DNA from: Gaetbulibacter sp. 4G1
GTDB taxonomy: Bacteria; Bacteroidota; Bacteroidia; Flavobacteriales; Flavobacteriaceae
NCBI RefSeq assembly: GCF_002741945.1
Contig: NZ_MDVN01000020.1
Location: 248,001 to 312,000, forward strand
DNA: 64,000 bases
Direction of reading: 5' to 3'
Part shown: one piece after another, positions 35,522 through 45,244 of the stretch
How the letters are laid out: every line of letters starts with the position of its first letter
How positions within the stretch are numbered: position 1 is the first letter of the stretch
Program-made: the position numbers and the translations under genes
Notes under the pieces: generated by a model
Databases searched by the model: none
What the model saw: only the letters and a program-made list of their open reading frames with translations
Told to the model about the DNA's origin: nothing

Positions 35522-36643
35522 ATGGCATTAAAAAAGCACAAAGTAGTATTTCAATATTTTTTTATGACTTTGTTTCTAAGTCCTCTTACCTTCTGTAATT
35601 CTCAAGAGCAAAAAACTACTACCGTTTATCATGGTGCAGATTTTTTTATACTAGAAGGCACTAAAATTGCTGATTCTCTTAAAGAAAACAGATATGACAG
35701 GTTACCATTTTCATATAAAGAGATTGTTCGAAAACCTGTATGGAAATTGTCTAAAGCTTCAGCAGGAATGTCAATTAGGTTTCTTTCAAATTCCACTAGT
35801 ATTAGTGTGAAATGGAAAGTTATAAATAACAACGTAATGAATCACATGGCTGAAACCGGAATTAAAGGTGTTGATTTATATTTTAATAATAAAGGGAATT
35901 GGCAATACCTCAATACAGCTAGACCAATTGGTATTGAAAATGAATATACGCTTATAGAAAATATGCCTGACGAAATGAGAGAATTTAAAATGTACTTACC
36001 TCTTTATGATGGCGTTGAGAATATTGAAATAGGAATTGATTCAACAAGTGTTATTAAGAAACCATTAAAAAAGAATGACAGGTCTATAGTTTTTTACGGA
36101 ACCAGCATTACTCAAGGGGGGTGTGCATCTCGTCCTGGTATGGCACATACCAATATTATTTCCAGAAAATTAAATATTGATTGTATAAACTTTGGTTTTA
36201 GTGGAAACGGAAAAATGGAACAACCAATTAATAACTTAATTGCGGAATTTAATCCTCTATTTTATGTTATTGAATGCTTACCAAACATGACAACTGAGCA
36301 AGTAATAAACAGAACCATTCCCTTAGTAAAAACAATTAAAGAGAAACAGCCCGAAACTCCAATTATTTTTGTTGAAAATTTTTTATATGAATCATTAGCT
36401 CTAGATAAAAAGGAGGAGACTTTGATTGATGAAAAGAATAAAGCTTTAAAAATTGAATACGAAAAAATGATTAAAAGCAGTTTTAAACATATTTTTTATA
36501 TAAGTAGTGAAAATGCTACAGGAATAGACCATGAAGGAACTGTAGACGGAGTACACTTTACCGATTTAGGCTTCATGAGGTATGCCGATTTTCTAATAGA
36601 CAAATTTGTTCAATTTGGCCTTATAACTAAAGAAAAAGAGTAG
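35522..36643 (+). CDS. SGNH/GDSL hydrolase, secreted
   Basis: 373-residue exported esterase-like protein with an N-terminal signal (hydrophobic to about residue 25, ending near TFCNS). An N-terminal beta-sandwich region (about 40-185) precedes the SGNH domain. Catalytic Ser195 is in GTSITQGG, the block II glycine in GFSGNG, and Asp342/His345 in DGVHFTDLGF. It likely removes acyl groups from a carbohydrate or other ester; substrate unknown. It is the only gene of unit D and is read from the unit promoter. Confidence 0.83.
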   Translation: MALKKHKVVFQYFFMTLFLSPLTFCNSQEQKTTTVYHGADFFILEGTKIADSLKENRYDRLPFSYKEIVRKPVWKLSKASAGMSIRFLSNSTSISVKWKVINNNVMNHMAETGIKGVDLYFNNKGNWQYLNTARPIGIENEYTLIENMPDEMREFKMYLPLYDGVENIEIGIDSTSVIKKPLKKNDRSIVFYGTSITQGGCASRPGMAHTNIISRKLNIDCINFGFSGNGKMEQPINNLIAEFNPLFYVIECLPNMTTEQVINRTIPLVKTIKEKQPETPIIFVENFLYESLALDKKEETLIDEKNKALKIEYEKMIKSSFKHIFYISSENATGIDHEGTVDGVHFTDLGFMRYADFLIDKFVQFGLITKEKE

Positions 36644-36690
36644 AATGCATTATTAAACCCTTAGCTGTTTTAAGTAATAATAAGAAAACA

Positions 36691-36740
36691 TACTAAGTTA
36701 TAAGTAAATCTGCGTATACCTCCACTTAAGCAAATTTCGA
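36691..36740 (+). repeat. Right end of unit D, decayed
   Basis: ACTAAG with TTATAAGTAA mirrors the GCTAAC / CTATAAGTA of unit C. GTATACCTCCACTTAAGC and AAATTTCGA follow. An AAGT...TATA arm pairs with TATAC...CACTT, with five bulged bases, echoing the structure of B and C. Confidence 0.4.
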
Positions 36741-36749
36741 CAGAATAAC

Positions 36750-39380
36750 TTAGTTTAAACTCGCTAAGCTCGTTTTTAAAGTTTCAATTTTAGCTAAAGC
36801 ATCTGCTTCTTTTTTCTTTTCACTTGCTACTACTTGCTCTGGTGCACCTGCAACGAATCGCTCATTTGAGAGTTTCTTTTGTACAGATTTTAAAAACCCT
36901 TCAGTATAATTTAACTCTTCCGTCAGCTTTTTAACTTCAGCTTCAACATCAATATTTCCAGCCATTGGCACAAAATATTCATTTGATTTTACTCTAAATG
37001 TTAAAGCACCTTCAACAGCTTCAGAAACATAATCAACAACTTCTAGGTTACCTAATTTGGCTATAATGGCATCAAACGTTTTACTAGATTTTTCATTATT
37101 AATTACCGAAAACCCAATAGGGTCTTTAAAGGCAATGTTTTTCTGTTTTCTAATAGTTCGAATACCAGAAATTACTTCAGAAGCAAAATCAAACTCAGAA
37201 ATTAATGTACTATTTACCCTTTTACTTTCTGGCCATTGTGCTACAATTAATGCTTCTTTTGGCGTTCTTTCTGTAATATGCTGCCAAATTTCTTCAGTTA
37301 AAAATGGCATGAATGGATGTAATATTCTTAAATTATTCTCTAAAATAGAAATTGCCGCATCGTAAGTTTTCTTATCAATAGGTTGCTGATATGCTGGTTT
37401 TATCATTTCTAAAAACCATCCGCAAAAATCATCATAAATTAACTTATACATAGCCATTAAAGCATCACTTAGCCTATATTTATTAAAATGATCTTCAATC
37501 TCTGTTAATATTTTTTGAAACTTAGTTTCAAACCAATCTATTGCAGTTTTAGAGGATTCTGGTTGATTTATATCAGATACTTCCCAACCATTTATTAACC
37601 TGAATGCATTCCATACTTTATTAGCAAAACCTTTCCCTTGATTACATAAGGCTTCATCAAACATTAAATCGTTTCCTGCTGCACTACTCAACAGTAAACC
37701 AACACGAACACCATCGGCTCCGTAGGTTTCAATAAGTTTTAAAGCATCAGGAGAGTTCCCTAACGATTTGCTCATTTTTCGACGCTGTTTATCACGTACC
37801 AACCCTGTTAAATAAACATTTTCGAAAGGTTTTTCATTTTTATACTCATAACCAGCAACAATCATTCTAGCTACCCAAAAGAATAAAATATCTGGTCCGG
37901 TAACCAAATCGTTAGTTGGGTAATAGTATTTTATATCTTCGTTTTCGGGGTTTCTAATCCCATCAAACACACTCATTGGCCATAACCAAGATGAAAACCA
38001 AGTATCTAATGCATCTGTCTCCTGGCGTAAGTCATTATTTGTTAGTATAGTGTTATTCGTTTTTTCTTTGGCTTTTTCCAGAGCTTGCTCTATTGTTTCT
38101 GCAACTACAAAATCATTTTTGCCTTCTCCGTAATAGTAAGCTGGAATTTGTTGTCCCCATAATAACTGACGAGAAATGTTCCAATCGCGAACATTTTCCA
38201 TCCAATGGCGATAGGTGTTTTCAAACTTTTTAGGAAACAACCTAATATCTCTATCTTCTAAAACCGATTTTAAAGCTGGTTTCGCTAACTCTTCCATTTT
38301 TAAAAACCACTGGTCACTTAATCTGGGTTCAATTACTGCATGTGTACGCTCACTTGTACCAACTTTATGAGTTATATCTTCAGTTTTTACCAAAATACCC
38401 ATATCCTCTAACTCTTTTGCCACATCTTTTCTTGCAACTACTCTATCTTTCCCTTCATGATGTAATCCGTAGCTATTTAATGACGCATCTTCGTTAAGTA
38501 TATCTATAATTTCAAGATTGTGCCTGTCTCCAATTTCTTTATCGTTAACATCATGTGCAGGTGTAACTTTAAGACAACCTGTACCAAATTCAATATCAAC
38601 ATAATCGTCTTCAATAATTGGAATAATTCGATTACAGATTGGTACAATTACATTTTTACCTTTTAAATCTGTAAAACGTTCATCATTAGGATTTATGCAA
38701 ACAGCTGTATCCCCTAAAATAGTCTCAGGACGGGTAGTTGCAATGGTTACAAACCCATCTTCTCCTTCAATTCTATATTTAACATAGTACAATTTGTCAG
38801 TACGCTCAATATGATTCACCTCTTCGTCTGACAATGTAGTTTTTGCCTCAGGATCCCAATTTACCATTCGATACCCTCTGTAAATCAAGCCTTTTTCATA
38901 TAAATCAACAAAAACCTTAATAACAGATTCACTCATGTCGTCATCCATGGTAAATTTTGTTCTATCCCAATCACAAGAACAACCCAGTTTTTTAAGTTGC
39001 TCTAAAATAACACCTCCATATTCGTGCGTCCAATCCCAAGCATGTTTTAAAAACTCATCACGAGATAAATCATTTTTATTAATACCGTGCTCTTTTAGCT
39101 TTGCCACTACTTTAGCCTCGGTAGCAATAGATGCATGGTCTGTACCAGGAACCCAGCAAGCGTTTTTTCCTTGTAAACGCGCACGACGTATTAATACATC
39201 TTGAATTGTATTATTCAGCATATGTCCCATATGTAAAACACCTGTAACATTTGGAGGTGGAATCACTATAGTATACGGCTCTCTTTCATCTGGTTCTGAA
39301 TGAAAATAGTTTTGTTTCATCCAGTAATCGTACCATTTATCTTCTACCTGACTTGCATCATATTTTGATGGAATTTGCAT
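36750..39380 (-). CDS. valS: Valine--tRNA ligase
   Basis: 876-residue class I aminoacyl-tRNA synthetase charging tRNA-Val. The start is set at ATG 39380 (MQIPSKYDASQVEDKWYDYW), the usual beginning; a longer frame from 39413 adds 11 unlikely residues. The HIGH motif is HMGH in NVTGVLHMGHMLNN, and the KMSKS motif is intact in RRKMSKSLGN. The editing domain (TTRPETILGDTAV) and the C-terminal coiled-coil arm are present. Unit D lies immediately behind its stop. Confidence 0.96.
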   Translation of the reverse strand: MQIPSKYDASQVEDKWYDYWMKQNYFHSEPDEREPYTIVIPPPNVTGVLHMGHMLNNTIQDVLIRRARLQGKNACWVPGTDHASIATEAKVVAKLKEHGINKNDLSRDEFLKHAWDWTHEYGGVILEQLKKLGCSCDWDRTKFTMDDDMSESVIKVFVDLYEKGLIYRGYRMVNWDPEAKTTLSDEEVNHIERTDKLYYVKYRIEGEDGFVTIATTRPETILGDTAVCINPNDERFTDLKGKNVIVPICNRIIPIIEDDYVDIEFGTGCLKVTPAHDVNDKEIGDRHNLEIIDILNEDASLNSYGLHHEGKDRVVARKDVAKELEDMGILVKTEDITHKVGTSERTHAVIEPRLSDQWFLKMEELAKPALKSVLEDRDIRLFPKKFENTYRHWMENVRDWNISRQLLWGQQIPAYYYGEGKNDFVVAETIEQALEKAKEKTNNTILTNNDLRQETDALDTWFSSWLWPMSVFDGIRNPENEDIKYYYPTNDLVTGPDILFFWVARMIVAGYEYKNEKPFENVYLTGLVRDKQRRKMSKSLGNSPDALKLIETYGADGVRVGLLLSSAAGNDLMFDEALCNQGKGFANKVWNAFRLINGWEVSDINQPESSKTAIDWFETKFQKILTEIEDHFNKYRLSDALMAMYKLIYDDFCGWFLEMIKPAYQQPIDKKTYDAAISILENNLRILHPFMPFLTEEIWQHITERTPKEALIVAQWPESKRVNSTLISEFDFASEVISGIRTIRKQKNIAFKDPIGFSVINNEKSSKTFDAIIAKLGNLEVVDYVSEAVEGALTFRVKSNEYFVPMAGNIDVEAEVKKLTEELNYTEGFLKSVQKKLSNERFVAGAPEQVVASEKKKEADALAKIETLKTSLASLN

Positions 39381-39563
39381 ACTTTGGAATAGTTTTTGAA
39401 TATTGAAGTGCAAAAGTACTTATATTTCTTTTTCTGTGAAAGTTATAATATTGATTGATTAAAGGTTAATATTAATGGTTTAGCCCTTTTTTAGAAAAAA
39501 GCAGAAAAGTAATACGTACTTATAACTAAGTTGAATATGTTAACATACGTGCATTACATCTAA

Positions 39564-39571
39564 TATTTTTG
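39564..39571 (+). promoter_or_regulatory. -7 box of the DUF1573 gene
   Basis: TATTTTTG fits TAnnTTTG and ends 51 bases before ATG 39623, supporting that start over the GTG at 39578. The surrounding 39381-39622 stretch holds no gene. Confidence 0.5.
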
Positions 39572-39622
39572 TAGATTGTGGAAAAAGTAAGTATGTTTGA
39601 CCAGAATTTAAAAGTAAAAGTA

Positions 39623-40048
39623 ATGAAACAATTAATTACAATTTTATTTATCGGACTGATTAGTTTCTCTGTAAATGCTCAAGACAAGGTAGCAAAAATA
39701 GAGTTTAAATCAGAAACTATTGATTACGGAACTATTGAAAAAGGATCTAATGGCGTACGTGTTTTTGAATTTACAAATACAGGTGAAGCTCCTCTTATAA
39801 TTTCTAAAGTATCATCTAGCTGTGGTTGTACCATACCTAAAAAACCTGAAGGACCAATATTACCTGGTGCAACTGGTAAAATAGAAGTTAAATATGATAC
39901 TAAAAGAGTAAATCCTATAAGAAAAACTATTACTGTTATTTCTAATGCTGAAACTCCAACAGTTGCCTTAAAAATTAAAGGTCTTGTTGTAGATTCTAGT
40001 AAGGAAAGTGTATTAGACAAGAAAAAGAAAAGTGTTATAGAACAATAA
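39623..40048 (+). CDS. DUF1573 domain secreted protein
   Basis: 141-residue exported protein. The start at ATG 39623 gives a standard signal peptide (KQLITILFIGLISFSVNAQ). The DUF1573 Ig-like domain follows with FEFTNTGEAPLIISKVSSSCGCTIPKKP (the two Cys are typical), then a GKIEVKYDT strand. The domain is abundant in Bacteroidota envelopes but its role is not settled. A basic tail (LDKKKKSVIEQ) ends it. A shared terminator separates it from the convergent protease gene. Confidence 0.85.
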   Translation: MKQLITILFIGLISFSVNAQDKVAKIEFKSETIDYGTIEKGSNGVRVFEFTNTGEAPLIISKVSSSCGCTIPKKPEGPILPGATGKIEVKYDTKRVNPIRKTITVISNAETPTVALKIKGLVVDSSKESVLDKKKKSVIEQ

Positions 40049-40072
40049 TACTTTAAAAAGCTTATAAAATTG

Positions 40073-40096
40073 AATCCAAGCATTAATGCTTGGATT
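40073..40096. terminator. Bidirectional terminator between DUF1573 and aspartic protease genes
   Basis: A 24-base perfect palindrome (AATCCAAGCATT and its complement) followed by T7 on the plus strand and preceded by an A-containing tract for the minus strand, between convergent genes. Confidence 0.85.
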
Positions 40097-40099
40097 TTT

Positions 40100-41434
40100 T
40101 TATTTAAAAAAATCTTCTAATTGAAACGTATAATTTAAAATAACATCATCTCTATCTACTTTCAATCTTATTCTTTTACCATCATCATCATAAAACATAT
40201 ACATTATTTCTTGCAAAGTGTAATGATGAGCTGGCTTACCATTAATTGATAATACTACATCTCCATTTTTTAATCCAGCTCTATAAGCTGGAGAATCTAT
40301 CCTTAGCTCTACAATCTCGTATGCTGGTTTTAATGAAAACTTATAACGTGCATCAAAAACAATTTTTGTTCCATTTTGATTAGTTTCATTACTCAAGTTA
40401 TTATCTGAAATATAATTTTCTCTCTCTTTTACAAATCTAACACCGTTATGTGCTAGTTCTATACCGCTCTTATTATAACTGAATTTTTCATGATAGTATC
40501 CATTCTTTTTAAATGTCACTAAAGCATTTCTATAGTCCATTATAACATTAAATCGCTTTAAAATATTACCAGCTAAACTCCCATTACGCCCTTTAAATTT
40601 TCTTGCATGAGAAATGGATGTTGAATCTGGGTAGGCAACATTTGCCCTTTTAAGCACAAAACTTTTTAAAGAAAACTCATCAATTTTAGAGCGCTTACCA
40701 TATACACTTCCACTAAGCCCATGCCCTAAAAAATCTTCAAAATATTTTTTATTTGAAACAATTCCTAATGTATCATCTTCAAATAACCATAAAGCATCAC
40801 TACCTCCAGAATCAATCAATAATTTTACAGGAATTTGCTTATTTTTAATTTTAACTTTACTATTGATATAAGGCTTATTATTATAAAACTCTAAATTAAA
40901 TCGTTCGCATTTTTTACAATCTTTATAGAGGTATTTTTCAGATTCAGTTAGTCTTATATATTTATGAGAATAATTCATTTCTACGACAAGATCTTTAAAC
41001 AAATCAAAGCCTAAAATCCCGTGAACCGGGACCCCTAATCTTGGCGCAAAATTTAGATTAGTATCGTATACAGCATATAAATCTTGATTTAACTTAATTG
41101 CATCTCCTATTCTAAAAACGTTATTTTTAGATCTTAAAGCTTCAACGGACTCTCCTTCACCTAGGCCTCTTAAGTATATTTTTTCAGTATCTTTAATTTT
41201 TAAGGTATCTGAAACGTTTAAAAAGTTGAAAATGATTGGCTTGCTCACTCCTGTATCCAACAAAAAAGATAGTTCAACTCCATTAATCTCAACAGGAATT
41301 ATAATTAAATTATTAATAAACTTAAACCTAATTTTATCTGATCTCTTTTTGTTCTGAACAACAAATTTTCCTTGTGAATAACTAAAATTACTCAAACAAA
41401 AAAACAACAAAATAAGAGCTAAAGCTTTTTTCAT
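40100..41434 (-). CDS. Retropepsin-like aspartic protease with C-terminal PDZ domain
   Basis: 444-residue secreted protein. The start is set at ATG 41434 (MKKALALILLFFCLSNFSYS), a clear signal peptide. Two aspartyl protease lobes follow: FLLDTGVSKP (Asp60) and LLIDSGGSDALWL (near residue 208), the DTG/DSG pair of a pepsin-like fold. A PDZ domain (about 350-430) has LRIDSPAYRAGLKNGDVVLSINGK. It probably cleaves envelope proteins. This architecture is common in Bacteroidota. Confidence 0.87.
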   Translation of the reverse strand: MKKALALILLFFCLSNFSYSQGKFVVQNKKRSDKIRFKFINNLIIIPVEINGVELSFLLDTGVSKPIIFNFLNVSDTLKIKDTEKIYLRGLGEGESVEALRSKNNVFRIGDAIKLNQDLYAVYDTNLNFAPRLGVPVHGILGFDLFKDLVVEMNYSHKYIRLTESEKYLYKDCKKCERFNLEFYNNKPYINSKVKIKNKQIPVKLLIDSGGSDALWLFEDDTLGIVSNKKYFEDFLGHGLSGSVYGKRSKIDEFSLKSFVLKRANVAYPDSTSISHARKFKGRNGSLAGNILKRFNVIMDYRNALVTFKKNGYYHEKFSYNKSGIELAHNGVRFVKERENYISDNNLSNETNQNGTKIVFDARYKFSLKPAYEIVELRIDSPAYRAGLKNGDVVLSINGKPAHHYTLQEIMYMFYDDDGKRIRLKVDRDDVILNYTFQLEDFFK

Positions 41435-41558
41435 ATAGACGCGCAAAATATTTCTCTCATCAATTTACTAATCTTTATTATAGCTTTAACATTTATAGTC
41501 GTTTTTTAAAAAAACTTTAAGATAATTTTCTCAACTTTGTACTTTAAAATACTTTTAA

Positions 41559-42749
41559 ATGCCAACAATATCAGAAAAAGGGCAATTAATGCCTCAATCT
41601 CCAATTAGAAAATTGGTTCCCTATGCAGAACAGGCTGTTAAAAATGGAAAATCTATATATTATTTAAATATAGGTCAGCCCGATATTAAAACGCCAGAAG
41701 TTGCATTACAAGCTATTAAAAATAGTAATATTGATGTTTTAGCGTACTCTAGATCTGAAGGATCGGAGATTTATAGGCAAAAAATTTCGGCATACTATAA
41801 AAAGCATGATATAAATGTAAATCATGATGATATTATTGTAACAACTGGTGGAAGTGAAGCTTTGCTATTTGCCTTTGGGAGTATAATGGATGTTGATGAT
41901 GAAATTATTATTCCAGAGCCATTTTATGCTAACTATAATGGTTTTTCAACGGCATCTGGCGTAAAAGTTGTTCCAGTAATTTCTAAGATAGAAGATAATT
42001 TTGCGTTACCTCCTATTGAAGCATTCGAAAAACTTATTACATCAAAAACTAAAGCAATTTTAATATGCAATCCAGGAAATCCAACTGGGTATTTATATTC
42101 TAAAGAAGAAATTCAAAAATTGGCAGCTATAGTTAAAAAGCACGATTTATTTTTAATTGCTGATGAAGTGTATCGCGAATTTGCTTACGATGGTAATACA
42201 CATTACTCTATTATGCAAGAAGCTGGATTAGATGATAATGCCATTATGATAGATTCTGTTTCAAAACGATACAGCATGTGTGGAGCAAGAATAGGTTGCT
42301 TGGTGTCAAAAAACAAATCTTTAATTCAAACGGCATTAAAGTTTGCTCAAGCGCGTTTAAGCCCGCCAACATTAGCTCAAATAGCTAGCGAAGCAGCATT
42401 AGACACACCACAAAGCTACTTTGACGATGTTATTGAAGAATATTTTGATAGAAGAAACATTTTAATTAACGAATTACAAAAAATTGAAGGCGTTAAAGTT
42501 GCAAAACCTAAAGGTGCTTTTTATTGCATTGTAGAACTACCTGTTAAAAATTCGGATGATTTTGCACAATGGTTGTTAGAGCATTTTGATGTTGATGGAG
42601 AAACAGTTATGGTAGCTCCAGCTGGTGGATTTTACTCAACTCCAGGGGTTGGTTTAAACCAAATACGTATTGCTTACGTACTTAAAAAAGAAAGCTTAGT
42701 AAAAGCGGTAAACATTATTAAAGAAGCTTTAAAAGTTTATACAGATTAA
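41559..42749 (+). CDS. PLP-dependent aspartate-type aminotransferase
   Basis: 396-residue fold-type I aminotransferase, cytosolic. Motifs are LNIGQPDIKTPE (substrate loop), TTGGSEALLFAFG, CNPGNPTGYLYS, ADEVYREFAYDG and the PLP lysine K236 in DSVSKRYSMCGARIG; the C-terminal RIAYVLK holds the carboxylate-binding Arg. Donor is probably aspartate or an aromatic amino acid, not decided by sequence. The murB start lies four bases after its stop. Confidence 0.88.
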   Translation: MPTISEKGQLMPQSPIRKLVPYAEQAVKNGKSIYYLNIGQPDIKTPEVALQAIKNSNIDVLAYSRSEGSEIYRQKISAYYKKHDINVNHDDIIVTTGGSEALLFAFGSIMDVDDEIIIPEPFYANYNGFSTASGVKVVPVISKIEDNFALPPIEAFEKLITSKTKAILICNPGNPTGYLYSKEEIQKLAAIVKKHDLFLIADEVYREFAYDGNTHYSIMQEAGLDDNAIMIDSVSKRYSMCGARIGCLVSKNKSLIQTALKFAQARLSPPTLAQIASEAALDTPQSYFDDVIEEYFDRRNILINELQKIEGVKVAKPKGAFYCIVELPVKNSDDFAQWLLEHFDVDGETVMVAPAGGFYSTPGVGLNQIRIAYVLKKESLVKAVNIIKEALKVYTD

Positions 42750-42753
42750 ACTA

Positions 42754-43767
42754 GTGCATATAAAACAAAATATATCTTTAAAACCCTACAATACTTTTGG
42801 TATAGACATACTAGCAAAACACTTTGTATCAGTTTCTAGTATTGGTGAATTGAAAAACATTTTAACGTTAAAGGCCTATCCTGATAAACTTATTTTGGGT
42901 GGAGGTAGCAATATGTTACTTACCAAAAACCAAGATGCATTAGTCATTCATATTAATTTAAAAGGAGTTACTATAGTTTCTGAAGATGATCATTTTGCAA
43001 TAGTAAAAGCTAACGCTGGTGAAAATTGGCATGAATTTGTACTTTGGTGCTTAAAACACAACCTTGGAGGTCTTGAAAACTTATCATTAATCCCTGGAAA
43101 TGTTGGCACTGCACCCATTCAAAATATTGGTGCTTATGGTGTAGAACTAAAAGATACTTTTGTTTCGTGCGAAGCACTTTCTTTAAAAACCAATAAAATA
43201 GAATCATTTTCAAAATCAGATTGTGATTTTGGCTATAGAAATTCAACTTTTAAGCAAGATAAAAAGGGCAAATATATTATTACTAATGTTACTTTTAAAC
43301 TTAGCAAAAAACCTCATAAATTAAATATTAACTATGGTAGCATTTCTTCCCATCTAGAGCAAATGCAAATTAATAACCCTACCATAAAAGACGTTTCAAG
43401 AGCAGTTATTGCTATTCGAGAAAGCAAATTACCAAACCCTAAAGAAATTGGTAATAGTGGTAGCTTTTTTAAAAACCCAATTATTTCAAAATCACATTAC
43501 AATACCCTAATTGAAAAGTTTTCAGATATGCCAAGTTATACTGTTTCTGATAATGAAATAAAAATTCCTGCAGGTTGGCTTATTGAAAAAGCAGGTTTTA
43601 AAGGTAAACGTTTTGGTAATTATGGTGTACATAAAAACCAAGCCTTAGTACTAGTAAACTATGGAGGTGCTAAAGGAATAGACATTTTAAATCTTTCAAA
43701 ATTAATTCAGAAAACAATAAAAAGGCTCTTCGATATTTCAATAGAAGCCGAAGTAAATATCTTATAA
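42754..43767 (+). CDS. murB: UDP-N-acetylenolpyruvoylglucosamine reductase
   Basis: 337-residue FAD enzyme reducing UDP-GlcNAc enolpyruvate to UDP-MurNAc in peptidoglycan synthesis. Type I MurB length. Motifs are YNTFGIDILAKHF at the start, LILGGGSNMLL (FAD), ENLSLIPGNVGTAPIQNIGAYGVEL, GYRNSTFK and GNSGSFFKNPI (catalytic Ser), AGWLIEKAGFKG. The start is GTG at 42754. It probably shares a transcript with the aminotransferase. Confidence 0.94.
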   Translation: MHIKQNISLKPYNTFGIDILAKHFVSVSSIGELKNILTLKAYPDKLILGGGSNMLLTKNQDALVIHINLKGVTIVSEDDHFAIVKANAGENWHEFVLWCLKHNLGGLENLSLIPGNVGTAPIQNIGAYGVELKDTFVSCEALSLKTNKIESFSKSDCDFGYRNSTFKQDKKGKYIITNVTFKLSKKPHKLNINYGSISSHLEQMQINNPTIKDVSRAVIAIRESKLPNPKEIGNSGSFFKNPIISKSHYNTLIEKFSDMPSYTVSDNEIKIPAGWLIEKAGFKGKRFGNYGVHKNQALVLVNYGGAKGIDILNLSKLIQKTIKRLFDISIEAEVNIL

Positions 43768-43782
43768 TCTAAAAGAAATTTC

Positions 43783-43790
43783 TAACTTTG
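43783..43790 (+). promoter_or_regulatory. -7 box of the ECF sigma/anti-sigma operon
   Basis: TAACTTTG fits TAnnTTTG, about 47 bases before the TTG start of the sigma gene. Confidence 0.5.
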
Positions 43791-43836
43791 AAATTATTAG
43801 TAATCATATAAACACATTGTTTAAACCAAATTTATC

Positions 43837-44367
43837 TTGATTTCAACCATAGAAAAAGACATTGTAAATCTACTTGAAAATGGCGACAAAAAAGCCATAA
43901 CCTTATTGTATGAAAACTATGCTGATGCTTTATACGGTGTTATTAAAAAAGTAATTACAGACGAAAATACTGCTCAAGATGTGCTACAAGAAACCTTTGT
44001 AAAAGTATGGAGGTATTCAAAAAAATATGACTCCAGTAAAGCTAAACTGTTTACTTGGCTGTATAGAATCGCTTATAATACTTCTATAGACAAAGTACGA
44101 TCATTAAAGAAAAAAACAGAAAAAGAAGTCCAAATGGAGACTTCTTCCGTATATAAAGTATCATCTGGAGAATTAAATCAGGATGTATTAGATATAAAAA
44201 AGCATCTAAATACCTTAGATGAAAAATATCAAATAGTAATTAATGCGCTCTTTTTTGAGGGCATGACACAACAAGAAGCCAGCGAAGAATTGGATATTCC
44301 GTTGGGAACAATAAAATCGAGATTAAAAATTGGATTACGTGAATTGAAAAAAATTTATAATCCTTAA
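43837..44367 (+). CDS. ECF-type RNA polymerase sigma factor
   Basis: 176-residue sigma-70 family factor with only regions 2 and 4. Region 2 spans about 20-95 (AQDVLQETFVKVWRYSKKYDSSKAKLFTWLYRIAYN with the DNA-melting FTWLYRIA). Region 4 spans about 115-170 (LFFEGMTQQEASEELDIPLGTIKSRLKIGL, a helix-turn-helix). The start is TTG at 43837; the frame is closed upstream at 43822 and has no ATG before region 2. It is 11 bases before its anti-sigma gene, a standard pair. Confidence 0.9.
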   Translation: MISTIEKDIVNLLENGDKKAITLLYENYADALYGVIKKVITDENTAQDVLQETFVKVWRYSKKYDSSKAKLFTWLYRIAYNTSIDKVRSLKKKTEKEVQMETSSVYKVSSGELNQDVLDIKKHLNTLDEKYQIVINALFFEGMTQQEASEELDIPLGTIKSRLKIGLRELKKIYNP

Positions 44368-44378
44368 TAAATAACGTC

Positions 44379-45167
44379 ATGAATGAGAAAATAACTACTT
44401 TTTTAAATTCTGGCCTATTAGAAAAATATCTACTAGGTGAAACTACTTCTGCAGAAACAGAAATGGTTGAAACTTATATTTCAAGATACCCAGAAGTACA
44501 GAATACATATAACACATTACAATACAACTTAGAAATTGTTGCAAAAAGTAATGCGGTTGAAGCACCTAAAAATGTTTTAAATAATATTTTAGAAGAACTT
44601 GATGAACAACCAGTTGTTAAATTAAAAACGTCATACAAATACAAGAAGTGGTATAAATTTAGTGTTGCTGCTAGTATTGCGGCTTTAATTTTTGCTGGAA
44701 CATCATATTTGTTTTATGCCCAAAATCAAAAGCTTACAGAAGAGAACCAGGTTGTTGTTGATGAAATTTTTGATTTACGTAGTGATATTGCGCAAAACAA
44801 CAAGATGCTCGATAATGTAATGCGACAACTTTTAAAGCTTAACAATCCTGAAACCGAAAAATACATTATTAAAGGGAACGAACGTGCTAAAGACTTAAAA
44901 ACAGTTGCTTACATAAATCCTAAAGAAAAAACATCTATGATTGATGTTGTATCATTACCTCAATTACCAGAAGAGCAATGCTACCAAATATGGGCAGAAC
45001 TGCAAGGTAAAATGGTAAGTCTAGGTATTTTAAGTGAAGCAGACAGACAGCTTAAATCTCTTCCTTATACTGAAGATGCCTTGGCTTTAAAAATTACAAT
45101 TGAGCCTAAAGGCGGTAATAATATTGCATCAGTTGAAAACTCTGTGGCACAAATAAGCTTACAATAG
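44379..45167 (+). CDS. Anti-sigma factor, RskA-like
   Basis: 262-residue single-pass membrane protein. The N-terminal cytoplasmic part (1-90) binds the partner sigma factor; a transmembrane helix spans about 94-114. A short coiled coil (EENQVVVDEIFDLRSDIAQNN) precedes the extracytoplasmic RskA-type domain (PEEQCYQIWAELQGKMVSLGIL and ALKITIEPKGG). It is expected to hold the ECF sigma factor inactive until an envelope signal; the signal is unknown. Confidence 0.88.
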   Translation: MNEKITTFLNSGLLEKYLLGETTSAETEMVETYISRYPEVQNTYNTLQYNLEIVAKSNAVEAPKNVLNNILEELDEQPVVKLKTSYKYKKWYKFSVAASIAALIFAGTSYLFYAQNQKLTEENQVVVDEIFDLRSDIAQNNKMLDNVMRQLLKLNNPETEKYIIKGNERAKDLKTVAYINPKEKTSMIDVVSLPQLPEEQCYQIWAELQGKMVSLGILSEADRQLKSLPYTEDALALKITIEPKGGNNIASVENSVAQISLQ

Positions 45168-45186
45168 TATTAATATATTAATTCCA

Positions 45187-45225
45187 AAAGCCTCATTTTA
45201 TTTAAATAAAATGAGGCTTTCTTTG
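45187..45225. terminator. Bidirectional terminator between anti-sigma and aquaporin genes
   Basis: A 34-base perfect palindrome (45187-45220, AAAGCCTCATTTTATTT and its complement) followed by TCTTT. It separates convergent genes. Confidence 0.85.
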
Positions 45226-45244
45226 TGTTATAATAATTCTTAGT

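Larger units (their letters stand above)
35389..36740 (+). mobile_element. Accessory unit D: degraded cassette-like unit carrying an SGNH hydrolase
   Basis: Same layout as A-C but more diverged. Left end: TTGGC, 16-base spacer, TAACTTCG, TTCGTTTAAT. Tag is TTAGGC (35493-35498, fits TTRRRY). Cargo is one gene. The right end (36691-36740) begins ACTAAG, of which CTAA pairs with TTAG of the tag. It ends CACTTAAGC then AATTTCGA, alignable with the CACGTTAAACGAACTTTCGA of unit B with a few losses. It is inserted between convergent ACBP and valS. It is probably an immobile relic. Confidence 0.45.
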
